The notes beneath the pieces are model-generated. The model saw only the letters and a program-made list of their open reading frames with translations. It was not told the DNA's origin and searched no databases. DNA of 64,000 nucleotides from Austropuccinia psidii (taxonomy: Eukaryota; Basidiomycota; Pucciniomycetes; Pucciniales; Sphaerophragmiaceae). The first letter of the stretch is position 1. The number at the start of each line of letters is the position of its first letter. The translations under genes and the position numbers were made by a program. The stretch covers positions 7,366,105 to 7,430,104 of the forward strand of contig JALGQZ010000013.1 of the NCBI GenBank assembly GCA_023105745.1, written 5' to 3'. Of the stretch, positions 1 to 11,819 are shown in pieces.

Positions 1-120
1 TCACAACTTGTTTGCCCACCTTCACAACATCAATTGGCTCAATATCTTACAAGTGATTTTTTATACCAATGGGAAGCACAAGCCACTGTGACATCACTCC
101 TTCCACCCTTGCAAATATGA
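1..120 (+). pseudogene. 3' end of family Z gene (truncated by window edge)
   Basis: Frame 1 is open from the first base to a TGA at 118-120. The encoded tail contains HQLAQYLTSDF and QWEAQATVTSLLPP, which is nearly identical to the C-terminus of the minus-strand gene ending at 26665 (HQLAQYITSDF, QWEAQATVTSLLPP). It is therefore the last ~39 codons of another copy of that multicopy family, here on the plus strand; the rest lies outside the window. I do not recognise the family and assign no function. Having two copies 26 kb apart suggests a mobile or duplicated gene. Whether this copy is intact cannot be judged. Confidence 0.7.
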
Positions 121-1500
121 TTCTTTACCTCCTGTTTCTAATTTACTTACATATGATATTTGAACCATTGTGATTAGTTTCTTATTACAAGAGAAAGTTG
201 AATCTTTTCTTGTTTTATATCTTCCATGCATTTAGTTTTAGAATAGCTTTATTTTAAAACTCCCTTTTCATTCCTTACCCATGCCATTTGTTCTTAAATA
301 AGACTTGACTCAGTGCACCAAGAAAATCCCTTGTTTTCAATATTCCTCAACAATTCAAATCAAAACTATTATCCTTCACTACAAATAATTTCAATTTTTT
401 TCAATCAAAGAACACACTATTTCTGTTTTATTCTCAATAATATTTAAAAGAAATTAAACAAATTGTGTTTTATTTCCCATCTAAATATACTCATACTAAT
501 AACATACTCACTGTGCTTATTTTCAATTGCAATCAAAAAACCTTGTTTTTTCTAATGACCATACCATGCTGACTTGACTTGCATGATTGCCAATAAGTTA
601 AGTTGATTTCATCCTTATGTTTATTGACTTTGTAAGAAAAATTATATTCCTGTCTAATCTTTCTTCCTATTAAATCTTCACCCTCTTTCAAATTTATTAA
701 TCCACATCTGCCAACCCCAAATCAACTCTGAACCAATTTTTCCCACCCATTTATCATTCTTTGTTTTTTTCTTGTGTATTATTTTGTTTTTATTGAATTT
801 TCCTTTTTTTCATTTCAAATGAGTCTTTGTTTTTGACAAAATTGAAGTAATTCAGAAACTTCATCTTTTATTAAATCAATTCCTTAACAATTTTTTTCCA
901 CCCCAATACCCATGTAATTTTTTTTGGCTAACATTTATTTTCAATAAGTCATTAGTACTTTCTTATTTTCAAACAGTTTATTATTATTTTATTTTAATTA
1001 AACCATTAATTTATAATATCTAAATATTTCTCAATTTTGTTGAAAAACCTTAATTAAACTATTAGTATGATTACTTTCAGTTTATAACAACTCAAATCCA
1101 TAAATTTAGCATTTAACATAATCAATTCATTTATTTTTTCAATTAATAAATCTAATGAATTCACTTTCAATAAATTAAATGAAACCATTGTGATTTAATT
1201 TCAATTGTAATTATCAATGAAATCAATTCATAAAATTTACTTTTCACATAACCAAATCATTTTTTTTCAATTAATTAAATTTCATTTTCAATAGTTAAAT
1301 GAAATTTCCAATTAGATAAATTTGATTCTCAATGAATCAATTTAATTAATTAATCGATTCATTGAAATTAATTAATTAATCAATTGATTCATTTAAAGTA
1401 ATTAATGAATTAAATTAATTAATTGATTAATTGAATTTATTTAATTCATTTCAAAATTTAACTCATCAATTAACTTATTTGATTCAATTAATTCAATTTA
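121..1500. other. AT-rich intergenic stretch, no gene seen
   Basis: No ORF of convincing length or composition is visible on either strand. From about 960 to 1500 the sequence becomes very low in complexity, with many TTAATTAA-type and TTGATTAATTG-type words. I see no recognisable RNA gene. Confidence 0.6.
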
Positions 1501-1657
1501 ATTTCAAATTGAAACATGTTTGTTATTTCTTTTGGGTGGCTGTATCACCAGTCAGACAAATTTAAGAATATATTTTTTTCTTCTAAACAATACAGTCACC
1601 TGGGGCTTGTTACAGAGCCTCAAGGCATGTTTTAAAGCCCCCCACTGCCAAAGCCAG

Positions 1658-1879
1658 TCATACAGAGCAGTGGGGGCCCCTGGAATTCAATTGAGGTATG
1701 GTTTCATCATTTTGAAGCTCCCATGATGACCGCCACCTCAGAACTAGCAGATTTTGCACCAAATCATCTTTGTGTGCTATTTCCATCAATTCCAGTGCTT
1801 CTCTTTGATTTTTAGCCTTACTATTAGCAAAAAATACCTTTCCACTCATTTCTTCATTAATTGCTACAATAATTTTCAT
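1658..1879 (-). other. Unassigned short ORF in a GC-richer island
   Basis: About 1600-1760 stands out as less AT-rich than its surroundings. A minus-strand ORF of 73 codons crosses it and includes ALELMEIAHKDD, a plausible amphipathic helix. No family is recognised and no start context or intron is evident. It may be an exon fragment or chance. Confidence 0.15.
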
Positions 1880-2018
1880 GAAATAAATTTTTTAAAACTG
1901 AATAGATGCGTGCTTGTCAAAGATTGGCTAAGCTCATAAGTTTATGAGGCTATAAGATTGTTATTCAGCTTTTTTAAGACTTATTTTTTGAATTTTATTA
2001 CTCTTTTCAAATTTCGAA

Positions 2019-3156
2019 ATGCCTAGAGCAATGAAATCAAATAGATATCTAAAAAAAAATTTGAACAATTCTCAGAAATCTCATCAATTCCACCATCAAA
2101 ATAAAAAAAAATTAGGATGTAATTATGAAACTCCTTATTTCAGAACATGTAACTTTTCAAATGAAGCTTTCTTTGATCCAATTCCTCGTAATGATTTTTA
2201 TAGAAAAACTTTAAAATCAATTCTTTTAACAAAAACTCACTCTTACAGAGCTTATATTAAAAAAATTATTTTTCTATAAAATTTGGATTTACAATTTCAG
2301 ATGATAAATCACTTCTTCATTCACCTGATAAGACTTTTGCAATCATCCAATTTATTCCTTTTAGAAACTTGAATGATTATGAAAAATCTCAACTCAACTT
2401 TTTATCAACTTTTTTATTTAAATGTAAATTTTTCTTAACAAATTACAAGAATCTGGAAACAAGATCACCGGTTCCATGTATGCAATTGGATGGAGACCAC
2501 CTCGTCTTGGTGACTTTACTATTGGGTGTTATATCAATTCTACCTCTATTTCTAATAACCCAGAACTTTATAATTCTTTATCACTTTAACTCTGAAAATC
2601 ACAAAATATTATTCAAAATCTCTTTCAAAAATTATCATCAACAGTTTTTGAAATGAATTCACATCAAATGAAACAATTCAACATTCCAGGCTTTGAGATT
2701 TTAGACTTTACTGATTTTTATTCTTCTTCATTTGCAAATCAATTAACATTTACTTTAAATAACTTTTCTAACTTTCCTCACATTGATCAAAAAGACTCTT
2801 CAGAGCTTGCTTACTTTCTTTCTATCCCAATTTCTACAAGTGACAGCACCTTAATATTTGATAATTTTGATTTCTTTAATGAATTTTTTGTCTTTCCAGA
2901 CCACTCTATTGATATTGATTTAATGGGTAAAGAACCTGGTATTGTACAAACGATCTGGAAAGCAAAAAGCACCAAATATTTTACTCTTTATCCAGACGGC
3001 GGTGATAGTAACTCTTTTACCACATTATCCATGTCATTACAAATTTCAAAAAAAGCATACAACTTATTCAAAAACTTACACAATGAAAAAGTTGATAACT
3101 TTACAGTAGATGATCATACTTCTATCATCAACAGGCTTGCTTCAACTTCTAAATAA
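2019..3156 (+). pseudogene. TET/JBP-like 2OG-Fe(II) oxygenase, copy A (decayed)
   Basis: Family: the fungal TET/JBP-like (Tet-like 2OG-Fe(II) oxygenase) proteins, predicted nuclear enzymes that oxidise 5-methylcytosine; they are greatly expanded in basidiomycetes. Seen: an N-terminal piece from 2019; the family-like block FTISDDKSLLH then IQFIPFRNLNDYEKSQLNFL (about 2290-2405); MYAIGWRPPRLGDFTIGCYI (about 2475-2535) in a different frame; and the catalytic half from 2653, with LTFTLNNFSNFPHID (HxD at 2779-2787) and MSLQIS. Lesions: at least two frame changes plus TAA and TGA between about 2585 and 2600. The position usually held by the distal metal-binding His reads Tyr (TKYFT), and the usual TRLG 2OG-binding Arg is absent (FTTLSMS). 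It is probably inactive. Family assignment is fairly confident; the exon structure is not resolved. Confidence 0.7.
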
Positions 3157-4111
3157 TCAAAATGTTTTTTCTTATTACATTCATATAATTTTTAATATCA
3201 GTTCTTCAAAAATTCTTAAAAAAAATTCAAATTAATTTTTAATATAATGGAAAAAAACAATAAATCTCAATTTTTGTCATCTAAATTTCTTCATTAAAGT
3301 TCAAATTAAAACACATCAAATTTCAAAAAAAATTAAAACAATCATTTAAATCCAATTTTATTAAGTTAAACATTTCATTTTCTAATTGTCATTCATGTAC
3401 TCTTAATTCCAAAACAAAAACATTTCAACAAAAATAAAATAATGTAGATCCAATCATCAATTGTATTTACACTATTTACATTTTCATATTATTAATCACC
3501 TTTTTATTATCACAATCCTTCCTTGTAAAAAAATCTTCCACTTAATTTTAATTTAAACCCTCACTGTTGCTTTTCTAAATTTTTACTTACCACAATTTCA
3601 TCACTCTTTGTAATTTTTTGAATTGTTAATATGTTTTCCACCATTCTTAATCAAATCATTCCATCTCCTCCAAACCCAATCATCTATGCTTTAAAATTTC
3701 AAAATTTTCAATCACTTGTCACATTTCTACTCTTGAGATCTCAAAGCTTTTTGTGATTTTTCACTAATCAATCTTTTTCCCTCATATCTTACTAAAATTA
3801 ATCATCTCAGCAGAATTAATTTAAAACAAAAGATCTCATCAAATATTCAACCCTTCTCACTTATCAAAAGTGTGTCAATATCTGTGTCTCTCAATATTTG
3901 TGTTTCCCTCTCAATCCTATTTTCTTACCATGTACAATCAACCAATCAGAATTAATTTTTAATATCTATCAGGTTGGAAACTCACTAGTTATCAAAAGAT
4001 TTTCAATTGCTAAACCAATACTAGCTGTCACAAATTTAATGTTATCAGGTATAGTGTTTTGTTCCTGGGTCATTGGAATTTGTTCTATACTTATAATTAG
4101 AGTTTGATATC
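3157..4111. other. AT-rich spacer, no gene seen
   Basis: Short ORFs only. A weak ORF at 3898-4107 could be leader sequence of the following RIX1-like relic, but it shows nothing recognisable. Confidence 0.4.
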
Positions 4112-6828
4112 ATGAATAACTCATCAATAGATTCTATCAGATTTATCCTGAACATGTATCTATCCATGGATGCATTGGCAGCCCAGTCAGCTTCCTTGGT
4201 TTGCTCTATTGTCTCACAGTTTGAGCTCTTGCCAAGAAAGAATGAAGTCTCAGATGAAATGGCCTCTAGTGTACTCAATAGGTATGTAGCCAATATCACT
4301 TTAATGCCCAATTTATATCAAAATCACCTCATGATTACTCTTTATAACTCCAAAATTTAGATGGTCTTTGCAATTAAGTTCTCTACTAGGTTCCATAAAT
4401 GCTTCTCTCAACCTCTTGGGTGCTCAGCTTGCATTGATGAATTCAAATCAAGACCCCAATGTACTTCTTGCTGATGGGCCGAGATGGCTTTCTACCAGTC
4501 AAATCATTATTTCTGTTGGTTCATTTTGGGCGTACTAACTGTTCAAAATTTAAGCTAATCTATATGACTTTACATCCATAGCGAGATCCACCATTGGAAT
4601 TCCACTCCCCATTGGCTGCCATCAATCTGGTGCTTTGTATCTCTGAATATGGCTCCAAATGGCCCAAATTTGCAAGGGAAAACTGTGACTCCAAGACAAT
4701 ATTTTCTATAGGAAAGGCTTTGATTGCGATTTCTGGCCAGCAGCTTGACAATTGTAATGTTAGGCAGAATCATCATACTTCATCCTCTGATCTTGAATGA
4801 CCTTTTGCACAAGTACTTCAGGAACACTGATGTTGGCCACACTTGTCATTTGATATCCATCTCTTCTCTCTGGCCTATGGCTTCTGAACTGGAAACTGTC
4901 GCCCTGGCACACCTACTCCACGAAAACACCATTATTTCAAATTTATGTACATCTCTTTTCATAAATTTGTACTGACTCAGTGGAAAAGTAGAAGCATCCT
5001 CTAGTTGGGCTAAAACAATCAAGGAAACTATTGGTACAATTGAAAGTGTCTTAGATGCACTTCTACCCCCAATGTTGAAAGAAGCTAGATTGGGTTTTGA
5101 TACCTTATTTTTGCTATCAAAACTCTCTCCTCTTGAAATACTCCCTCAGGATGTTATCTCACCTCGCAATGTTCACCCAAGCTCAGAAGCCAATCAATTA
5201 GCTTCACAAGGAGTCTTATTATTGATTTGCCGGGTTGACCGATTGGTACAAGTCATTGTAGTAATGTGTTGTCCCAACCTATTGAACAGGCTTTCAGTCT
5301 CCCTCTTGGTGAGCTTAGTGTTTTAGGTTATCATCTTTTGTTATTGGGCAAGAGTGAACCTCATGAGCAACCCGATCTGAAATGGAAGTCTGCATGGGAT
5401 TGCATGAGCAGCACATTCCTGGTATGTGCAGTTGTTTATTGATTGATAGCAAAACTTGTTGAATGGTATGTAAACTGAATTGCTGGAAGGCAGCGGACTA
5501 AGTTCAACCTACTGACTTGCTATCAATTACTCCTATAGTATGGCTACGCGTTTTTCGCCATTTGCTACTCCCACATTGTCAATCATCAAATCTGCCATCA
5601 AAGCCGCTCAAGATGGTGAGACTGGCTGGACCCCGGATATTTCTGTGCCATGTTAAACCTATTGCCGCATAGTCTCTGGCTGCTTACCCAATCCTGCCAC
5701 ACTTTCTAGCACTTTGGAGCATGTGCTCAAAGCTGTTTTGAATGATGTTGCTCGTCATAAGCTTGGAGACCTGTTTATGTCTTTTTCCAGTACACTTAAT
5801 AACACATCTAAAAAATACAACAAGTTTAACTGCACTGAAATGTGGAATGTGCCCATGGTTTCCGATCCAATGGATTTTTCAATTGCAGAAAGGGCTCTGA
5901 CCAGTTGAGTTGTTTCTATAGATGGAGAAACTTAAGTTTCATGTTTTTTCGATTTCAATGCTGATATACTTATTTTTGGTTGGATTATTTATGCTAAACT
6001 ATCAAGCTACTACTCTCTGCTATTCTTTTTGTTACTTCAATGTCCCCCTCCAATTCACCAGATTTGGCATTTGCCACGCATCCAATTCTTTGCTTAAGGA
6101 TCTTAAATTGTCTCATCAAATGTCTCCTGATCCAACCCACCACTTTGGCTCAGTGCCTTATGGGCTTGAATTTGGCTCAGAATTTAACTGGCATTTTGCA
6201 CAACATATTTACCTGCAAAGATGACAGCGCTGGAGAATTGGCACATTTAGCTTGCAGTAGCCTAAATATAATCAATCTTATGATATGCCCACGTGTACCA
6301 CCTATTTACCTGACAGAGGCACAATTCAATTGTGAAGAAGATGTGGAAATACTGGAAGATGGAAGTAAAGATGAAACTGGTGATGCAATTCCAGAGAGTA
6401 TTTCAGTGGAAACTCCCAGAAAAGGACTTGAACTAGTTGCTTGTGTGTCTTCAATGTGTCTCAGCCCTGATCAATGTATTGATAACAATTAAGAGCTATC
6501 AGCTAAGTCTACTGCGGCTTTAACTGCTAATTCCAAAAGCCCGTCTAACATGTTACTTAAAAAGCCCATCAATATGACTTTCCCCTTTGCTACATCAGAA
6601 ACTGTAACACAAAAGCAAGATATGCTTGTGTTATCTTATCAGGCACTAGGAACCAAGTACCCAGAAATCCAAAAAAGAAAATCAGACAATTCAGAGGTGC
6701 AAGACTTGGCCCAACCTCCCATCAAGAAACAGATTGATCAATGTGAAGTAGATTCTGATGAAGAAAGTGATGATGAACCTATTCTGCAGCTCATTTTCAA
6801 TGAGAGCAACATACAAAGTGATGCATAA
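4112..6828 (+). pseudogene. RIX1: RIX1/PELP1-like pre-rRNA processing protein, decayed
   Basis: RIX1/PELP1 is a nucleolar HEAT-type scaffold of the Rix1 complex, needed for ITS2 processing and 60S subunit maturation. Blocks in collinear order along the plus strand resemble it: INLVLCISEYGSKWPKFARE with KALIAI (about 4620-4730); GKVEASSSWAKTIKETIGTI followed by a LLPPM segment (about 4980-5075); SLPLGELSVLGYHLL (about 5300-5340); STLEHVLKAVLNDV (5705-5750); LMICPRVPPI (about 6277-6306); and a C-terminal acidic tail with PIKKQ and DSDEESDDEP (6716-6780). The PRVPP block and the Lys-then-acidic tail are typical of the family. The reading frame switches several times, with in-frame stops at 4973-4975 and 6490-6492, so this is a relic or a badly sequenced gene. 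Identification comes from motif memory, without an alignment. Confidence 0.5.
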
Positions 6829-7287
6829 TTGGTGTTAATGTGGTTGCATTTCATTGAACATGGCCCTTACTTTCTAGCCATTGTTTCAAGCAATAGCAAG
6901 TCAAAAGACCACAAGATCAAAAGGTTTCAGTGGGAATGATCTTGTGACATTTTCCATGAAAACGCCAACCAAGTTGTAAAATCAAAGTCGTGCTCCAAAA
7001 CAAATCATGATGCAGCATCTTTTTCTGCATGGGTTTTGGTTGGTTCTGGTTGCTAACAATTATAGGAAACAGAATAATTATTGACTGTAGTGTGTCAAAA
7101 TGTATTTGAAATGCATGATCATGACAGAAAAATGCTCTAATTTAGACAATTGACACCAAAACTCTGCTCAATTGTTTGAGGCTGTATAAAAATATGTCTT
7201 CACTTGTTCAACTGGCCTTGTTTGCTGCTGGTTGAGATTCCCGAACTCATTTCAAAAAAATCAAGTTGAGTTTCCTGGGCTTCAATA

Positions 7288-7563
7288 GTGATTCTAAAGA
7301 AGTCCAGTTTTTTTACAGGATTAATCAAGAACAGGTCTTTTATGAGGTCTTGCTCTGTAGCACGTAAAGAATTGTCAGTAGTGCACTCTCAACAGAATGG
7401 ATGCATGGTATCCCTCCTTGCCCCAACTCACAAGATTAGTGAAGCACATGCTAAACAAAACCTGTTCAAAGCTTTGAATAAATTGGCTTCAGTGGCTAAA
7501 GAAGCTGAAATGATTCTTGCGAACAAAAACAACATGATCTACAAAAGAAAACCATTGATTTGA
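7288..7563 (+). other. Unidentified small ORF
   Basis: A 91-codon ORF with a basic, helix-prone C-terminal half (KALNKLASVAKEAEMIL). It lies 460 bp after the RIX1-like relic and could be a detached fragment of a neighbouring gene. No family is recognised and no intron signals stand out. Confidence 0.15.
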
Positions 7564-9479
7564 GCTTCTTCTAATACTGAGTACATGGAAGCAAAATGGT
7601 AAAAACATGTAAGCTTTTGGGGGTTTTTACCTTTCTTTGGTTGAATTTCATCATTTTTTTGTATTTTTTTTGCATTTCTTGCTTCTTTGGGGTATCATTT
7701 ATTCCCCCCAAAAAATTAAAATTTTATTTTAACAAATTTGGTCAATTTTTCTTACACATAAGAGAAATCATGAACTAATATTCCACTTATGGAATCAAAG
7801 AAATCTTTTACCCAGAGAAAGGTGGATGGACATGTCTAGTTTTCCTGAGGAAAAGTTCATTTATTTATTTATTAAAAACAGGCTATATACAGCTAGTGCT
7901 TTTTCCTTTATCAACAAGAAAGCCATTTATGATAGTATTTTTTTGAGGTTTCATTTAAAAGGAAGTCCTAAGCTATGAGATTTATTAAGCTGAATTAACA
8001 TTAAAATAAGGTTAATGGTAAATTGATGCAACACAATTGGTAAATACACATAATCCCTTGTGATGTTTTACCATAAATTAATACAAAACACATAAGGATT
8101 GGTAAATGCACCTATGGAAAACTCTGGCCGCATTCAATTGAGAATGTCTGATTTTCTCACACTGATACCACAAGACAAAGGATTTTCAAACCCAAATAAT
8201 CTACCAAAAAAACTCATAATGACTCTGAAAAGTCCAAAGAATGTAAAAAATTCCCCCGTTTTTTCAGTTTTCGACGCGTTCAAGTTCTGTTATCAACTCC
8301 ATCAACTTTATTGATATTATTTAGAAATTTCAAATTGTTTATTAAAAATCTTCAAGTTTTTAGTATTGTCTGTAAGCTGAGTTTGGGAAAGCTGTAAAAT
8401 GAAATTGGGAAGTGGTGAAGTACTGTTGTATCATTGTAAAGAATGTTTGTCTTATTGTAAATGAGTTTTGAGCTAGTTTCCAAAGGTTGTTGACCATTTG
8501 TCAGCTTTAGCTTGGCTTGTTTCAAAGAAGTAAGCCAGCCAAACCACTCAGATCATTGTACCATGTAAGATCTCAGAGAATCAAAGGAATCAGTGAAAAA
8601 AATTATTAAAACACTGCTTGGCTGATTTCTTGGAAGCCAGCCAAGCTTCACTTGAAAGCTGGACTATTTAAATTTATTTTTCAAATTCACTTTTCAACTA
8701 ATTTGGTCTGCTTGTCCATTTTATTTGTCTACTGGACATGTGTCACTTGAAAACAGGCTAAACTCACTTTACACACCATATATGCTATATATAAAATCTT
8801 TTAAAGTTGTGAATCTTTATTTGATCATGAAACCTTATCCCCCAGAGATTTAGGACACAAAAAGTGAGGAATGATACCATTTTGAATGTCTTACTATTCC
8901 ATTCAATTGGAAAAACATTTTTGAAGATTTGTCAATTTAGATTCAATCTGATTCTTAATTAATACTACAACCTTAAATAAGTAGGATTATCCAGGTAAAG
9001 GAAATTTCATACAAATTTATAGAGCTATATATCAAGAGAGGATGAAAATTGGATTTATGCATGTATTTTCAAATCAATCAATTTTAGGTGGGTAATCAAT
9101 TCATAAGAATATCTGTAAAGCTTCCCAATAAAAAAAAATAGAATGAAAATTGAAATCAAGTTATACTATGTGTCTTTGATATATGTAGTATTATGGGATG
9201 ATGGGAATAACAGTTTTATATAATAATTCCTTCAAGCTATATTGAATGAAGCACAACATGTTATCAAACAAATTTTATAGCTGATTCTATTGAAAGATAA
9301 ATTATAATTTTATTTTATGGAGTCCTAGGATCTTGAATAGCACACAAAGATATGAAAACTTTAATATAGTAGATTTAGATTTTTAAATTAATCTTGAGTG
9401 GAAATGCTGATACATACCAGGAAGCAATGTGACTTACTTTTGAGTTGAATGGAAGGTACCTGACAGGACCACTATAGCA
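7564..9479. other. Intergenic, no gene seen
   Basis: Only short ORFs. A direct repeat of the AAGCCAGCCAA type occurs near 8530 and 8635 in an AT-rich setting. Nothing else is recognised. Confidence 0.4.
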
Positions 9480-9919
9480 CTTTAGGAAGGCCCCACTCCA
9501 ATCACCCAAGTGAAAAGTGAAGAATTTGTAAAAGCTCATGCACAAGCTGAGATATAAGCCAAGTCAAGAATAATTCCATTTGGAGATACACATGGATATA
9601 TGACTGAAGTTAGTAATTAGTTAGCTTTGAGATAAGAATATAGATATTCCATGAGTGAATTATGAGTTATCTTGGAGATAGACATGTAGATATGCCATGG
9701 CTTAATGTTGAGCTAAATTGGAGATAAACATTCAGATATGACATGAGTTAATGCTGAGTTAACTTGGATGTAAAGATATAGATATGACATGAGTTAATGC
9801 TCAGTTAGCTTGGAGATGAAGATATAGATATTGCATGAGTTAATTCTGAGTTAACTTTGAGATATAAGTAAATATACTTGTAAGGGACCTGCAGGCAGGT
9901 CCAATTCTGATCCCCCTAG
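9480..9919 (+). mobile_element. Helitron-like 3' terminus, copy 1
   Basis: A run of about five imperfect ~60-bp units (GAGTTAATGCTGAGTTAACT, GGAGATAAAGATATAGATAT; about 9600-9880) leads into the hairpin GGACCTGCAGGCAGGTCC at 9885-9902. Thirteen nucleotides later comes CTAG (9916-9919), followed by T. A hairpin shortly before CTRR, inserted 5' of T, is the classical Helitron 3' end. A second copy in inverted orientation (17329 upward) has the same hairpin and the same 13-nt spacing, and similarity stops right after CTAG/CCAG. The element body would lie to the left; its 5' end and any Rep/helicase gene are not seen. An alternative is a terminal inverted repeat shared with the 17.3-kb copy. Confidence 0.5.
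9885..9902. repeat. 18-bp near-perfect hairpin
   Basis: GGACCTGC and GCAGGTCC form 8-bp arms around AG. The reverse complement recurs at 17346-17363, and a degraded form occurs at 46471-46488. Confidence 0.85.
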
Positions 9920-9959
9920 TGATGGGACTAACAGCTTGAAGGTAACAAAGGGGAAGTTT

Positions 9960-11510
9960 GTTGAGATATCAGTTTTTTGAAAAAAGTGGTTTCTTTATAA
10001 TTACTTTTAAGATATAAAAGGGAAATTTTGAAGAGATGTGTATTAGTGGAAGGTTCAAGCCAAGCTGCAGGGCTACAATCAATATTTAAGTCCCAAAATA
10101 TGTTTAGCTGGAGGGTAAGGCACTAGAGCTGTCTGAACAAAGAAGCCAAAATATTCCAAGAATTATCAAGTTAGTATTACTATTCTTGACATGAGGGAAG
10201 GATTCAGTTTTGTTATGGGTAATGTCTTAAAACCCCAAAAATGGGTTCACAATGTCTTTCACAGGCAAGCATCCACCCAGAATATAAAGAAAGGGGTGAA
10301 TAGACTGCGACCAACAGCTACAATAGAATATAATATTTTTAAAGTCTCAATTTTTGCTAAAAGTGGGTTTTTTGAAAGCCTTCTTAATATAGGAAAATGG
10401 CGTCTGGAAAAGAAATGAGTTAATGCTAAAATGTAGCCAGCCAACAGGGCTACAATCAGCACTTAAGTCCAAAAGTATGTTCACTTGGTAGTTAGGACAC
10501 TAGAGCTGTTTGAATAAAAGAACAAAAAATTCCAAAAATTCTAAACTAGACTAGCTGGTGTATCTAACATAAAACCAATCAAGACAAATACACTACCTTT
10601 TTAAGAAATGGCTGGGCTGTTTCAGCTATGCAAGAAAGGGTTGGAAGATATTTAAAAAGAAAAAAATAAATAGAACTTGGGTTGTGAAGAAAAATAACTA
10701 ATAAGAGGTGGTAAGCTAAGCTAAGAGATCAATTTTTGGAAAAAAGGGGGTTTTCTAAAATCCTTTTTAAGATAGGAAGATGGTGTCTGGCAAAAAAATG
10801 AATTAATAATAGAATGTAGCCAATTGGCAGGGCTAAAATTGATTTCCAAGTCCAAAAGTATGTTCACTTGGTAGGTGAGACACTAGAGCTGTTTGAAAAA
10901 AGGAGCAAAAAATTCCAAAAATTTCAATCTAGACTACCTGGTGTATCTAACATAAAACCAATAAAGACAGATACACTAACATTTCAAGAAATGTCTGAAA
11001 TGGTTCAGGTGAGAAATAAATGGCTTGGAATAAATTGCAATCACAAAAAACCTGAATTGGTAGTTGTGAAGAAAATGAAGTAAGCAGAAGTAATAAAATA
11101 AGAAAACAATTTTGCAAAAAAGGTGGTTTTTTTGAAATGACTTTGGAGAGTTGGAGATGAGGTGTGAGAGAAAAGTGGATTAAGAACGAAGCATAGCCAA
11201 GGAACAGGGCTACAATTGCTATCTAAAAATTTCAATATAGACCAGCTGGTGTAGCTCAAATATAACCCATCGAGACAGGATACATTACCCTTTTCATAAT
11301 GGCTGAGATTCTTACATTAGAAAATGAAGGGCTTCAAAAATTAGCAACAAGGAAATGAAAAAGGAAAAGAAATATGAATTCGTATGCTAAAAATTTGCTT
11401 TTTGTTAAAAATAAGGCTTTTAGAATATCCTGTGTCAAAGTTGAAGGTGATTTTTTGGAAAATTGTGTATTAAAAAACAAAGATGAATAGGCAGGGGCCT
11501 TTAATTAATA
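9960..11510 (+). repeat. ~380-bp tandem repeat, four copies plus a partial fifth
   Basis: The landmark CAGGGCTAMAAT occurs at 10068, 10445, 10828 and 11205, giving periods of 377, 383 and 377 bp. Each unit also carries a poly-T/G block (GGTTTTTTGAAA type), AAGTCCAAAAGTATGTTCAC and ACACTAGAGCTGTTTGAA. A weaker fifth unit ends near 11510 (GGCAGGGGCC). Copies differ by many substitutions, so the array is old. It starts about 40 bp beyond the Helitron-like terminus. Short ORFs inside it are not convincing genes. Confidence 0.8.
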
Positions 11511-11819
11511 CTTTTCTGACACCCAAACGTTCTAATATTTATCCATTTAATGAAAACTTGAGGTCATCCAATTAAAATGAGAGATATTGCATTAAGTATA
11601 TACAATTCATTCAATGGACTAAATGTTAAGCATCCAACTATGACAGTTCCATCAATACATACAGTGAAAAAATACCTTATACTTCCCAAATAAAAAATTC
11701 CTGTCACAATCATAACATAAAACAGTATACACAATTAAAAGGTCTCTATAAAATAATACATTATTTAAAGGCATTCCCATTTGAATTGAAAATTGGCATG
11801 TCTAACATTTCAAGGGCCT

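Noticed and set aside
4045..4311. Minus-strand ORF of 88 codons
   Set aside because: Overlaps the plus-strand RIX1-like frame, which has collinear support up- and downstream.
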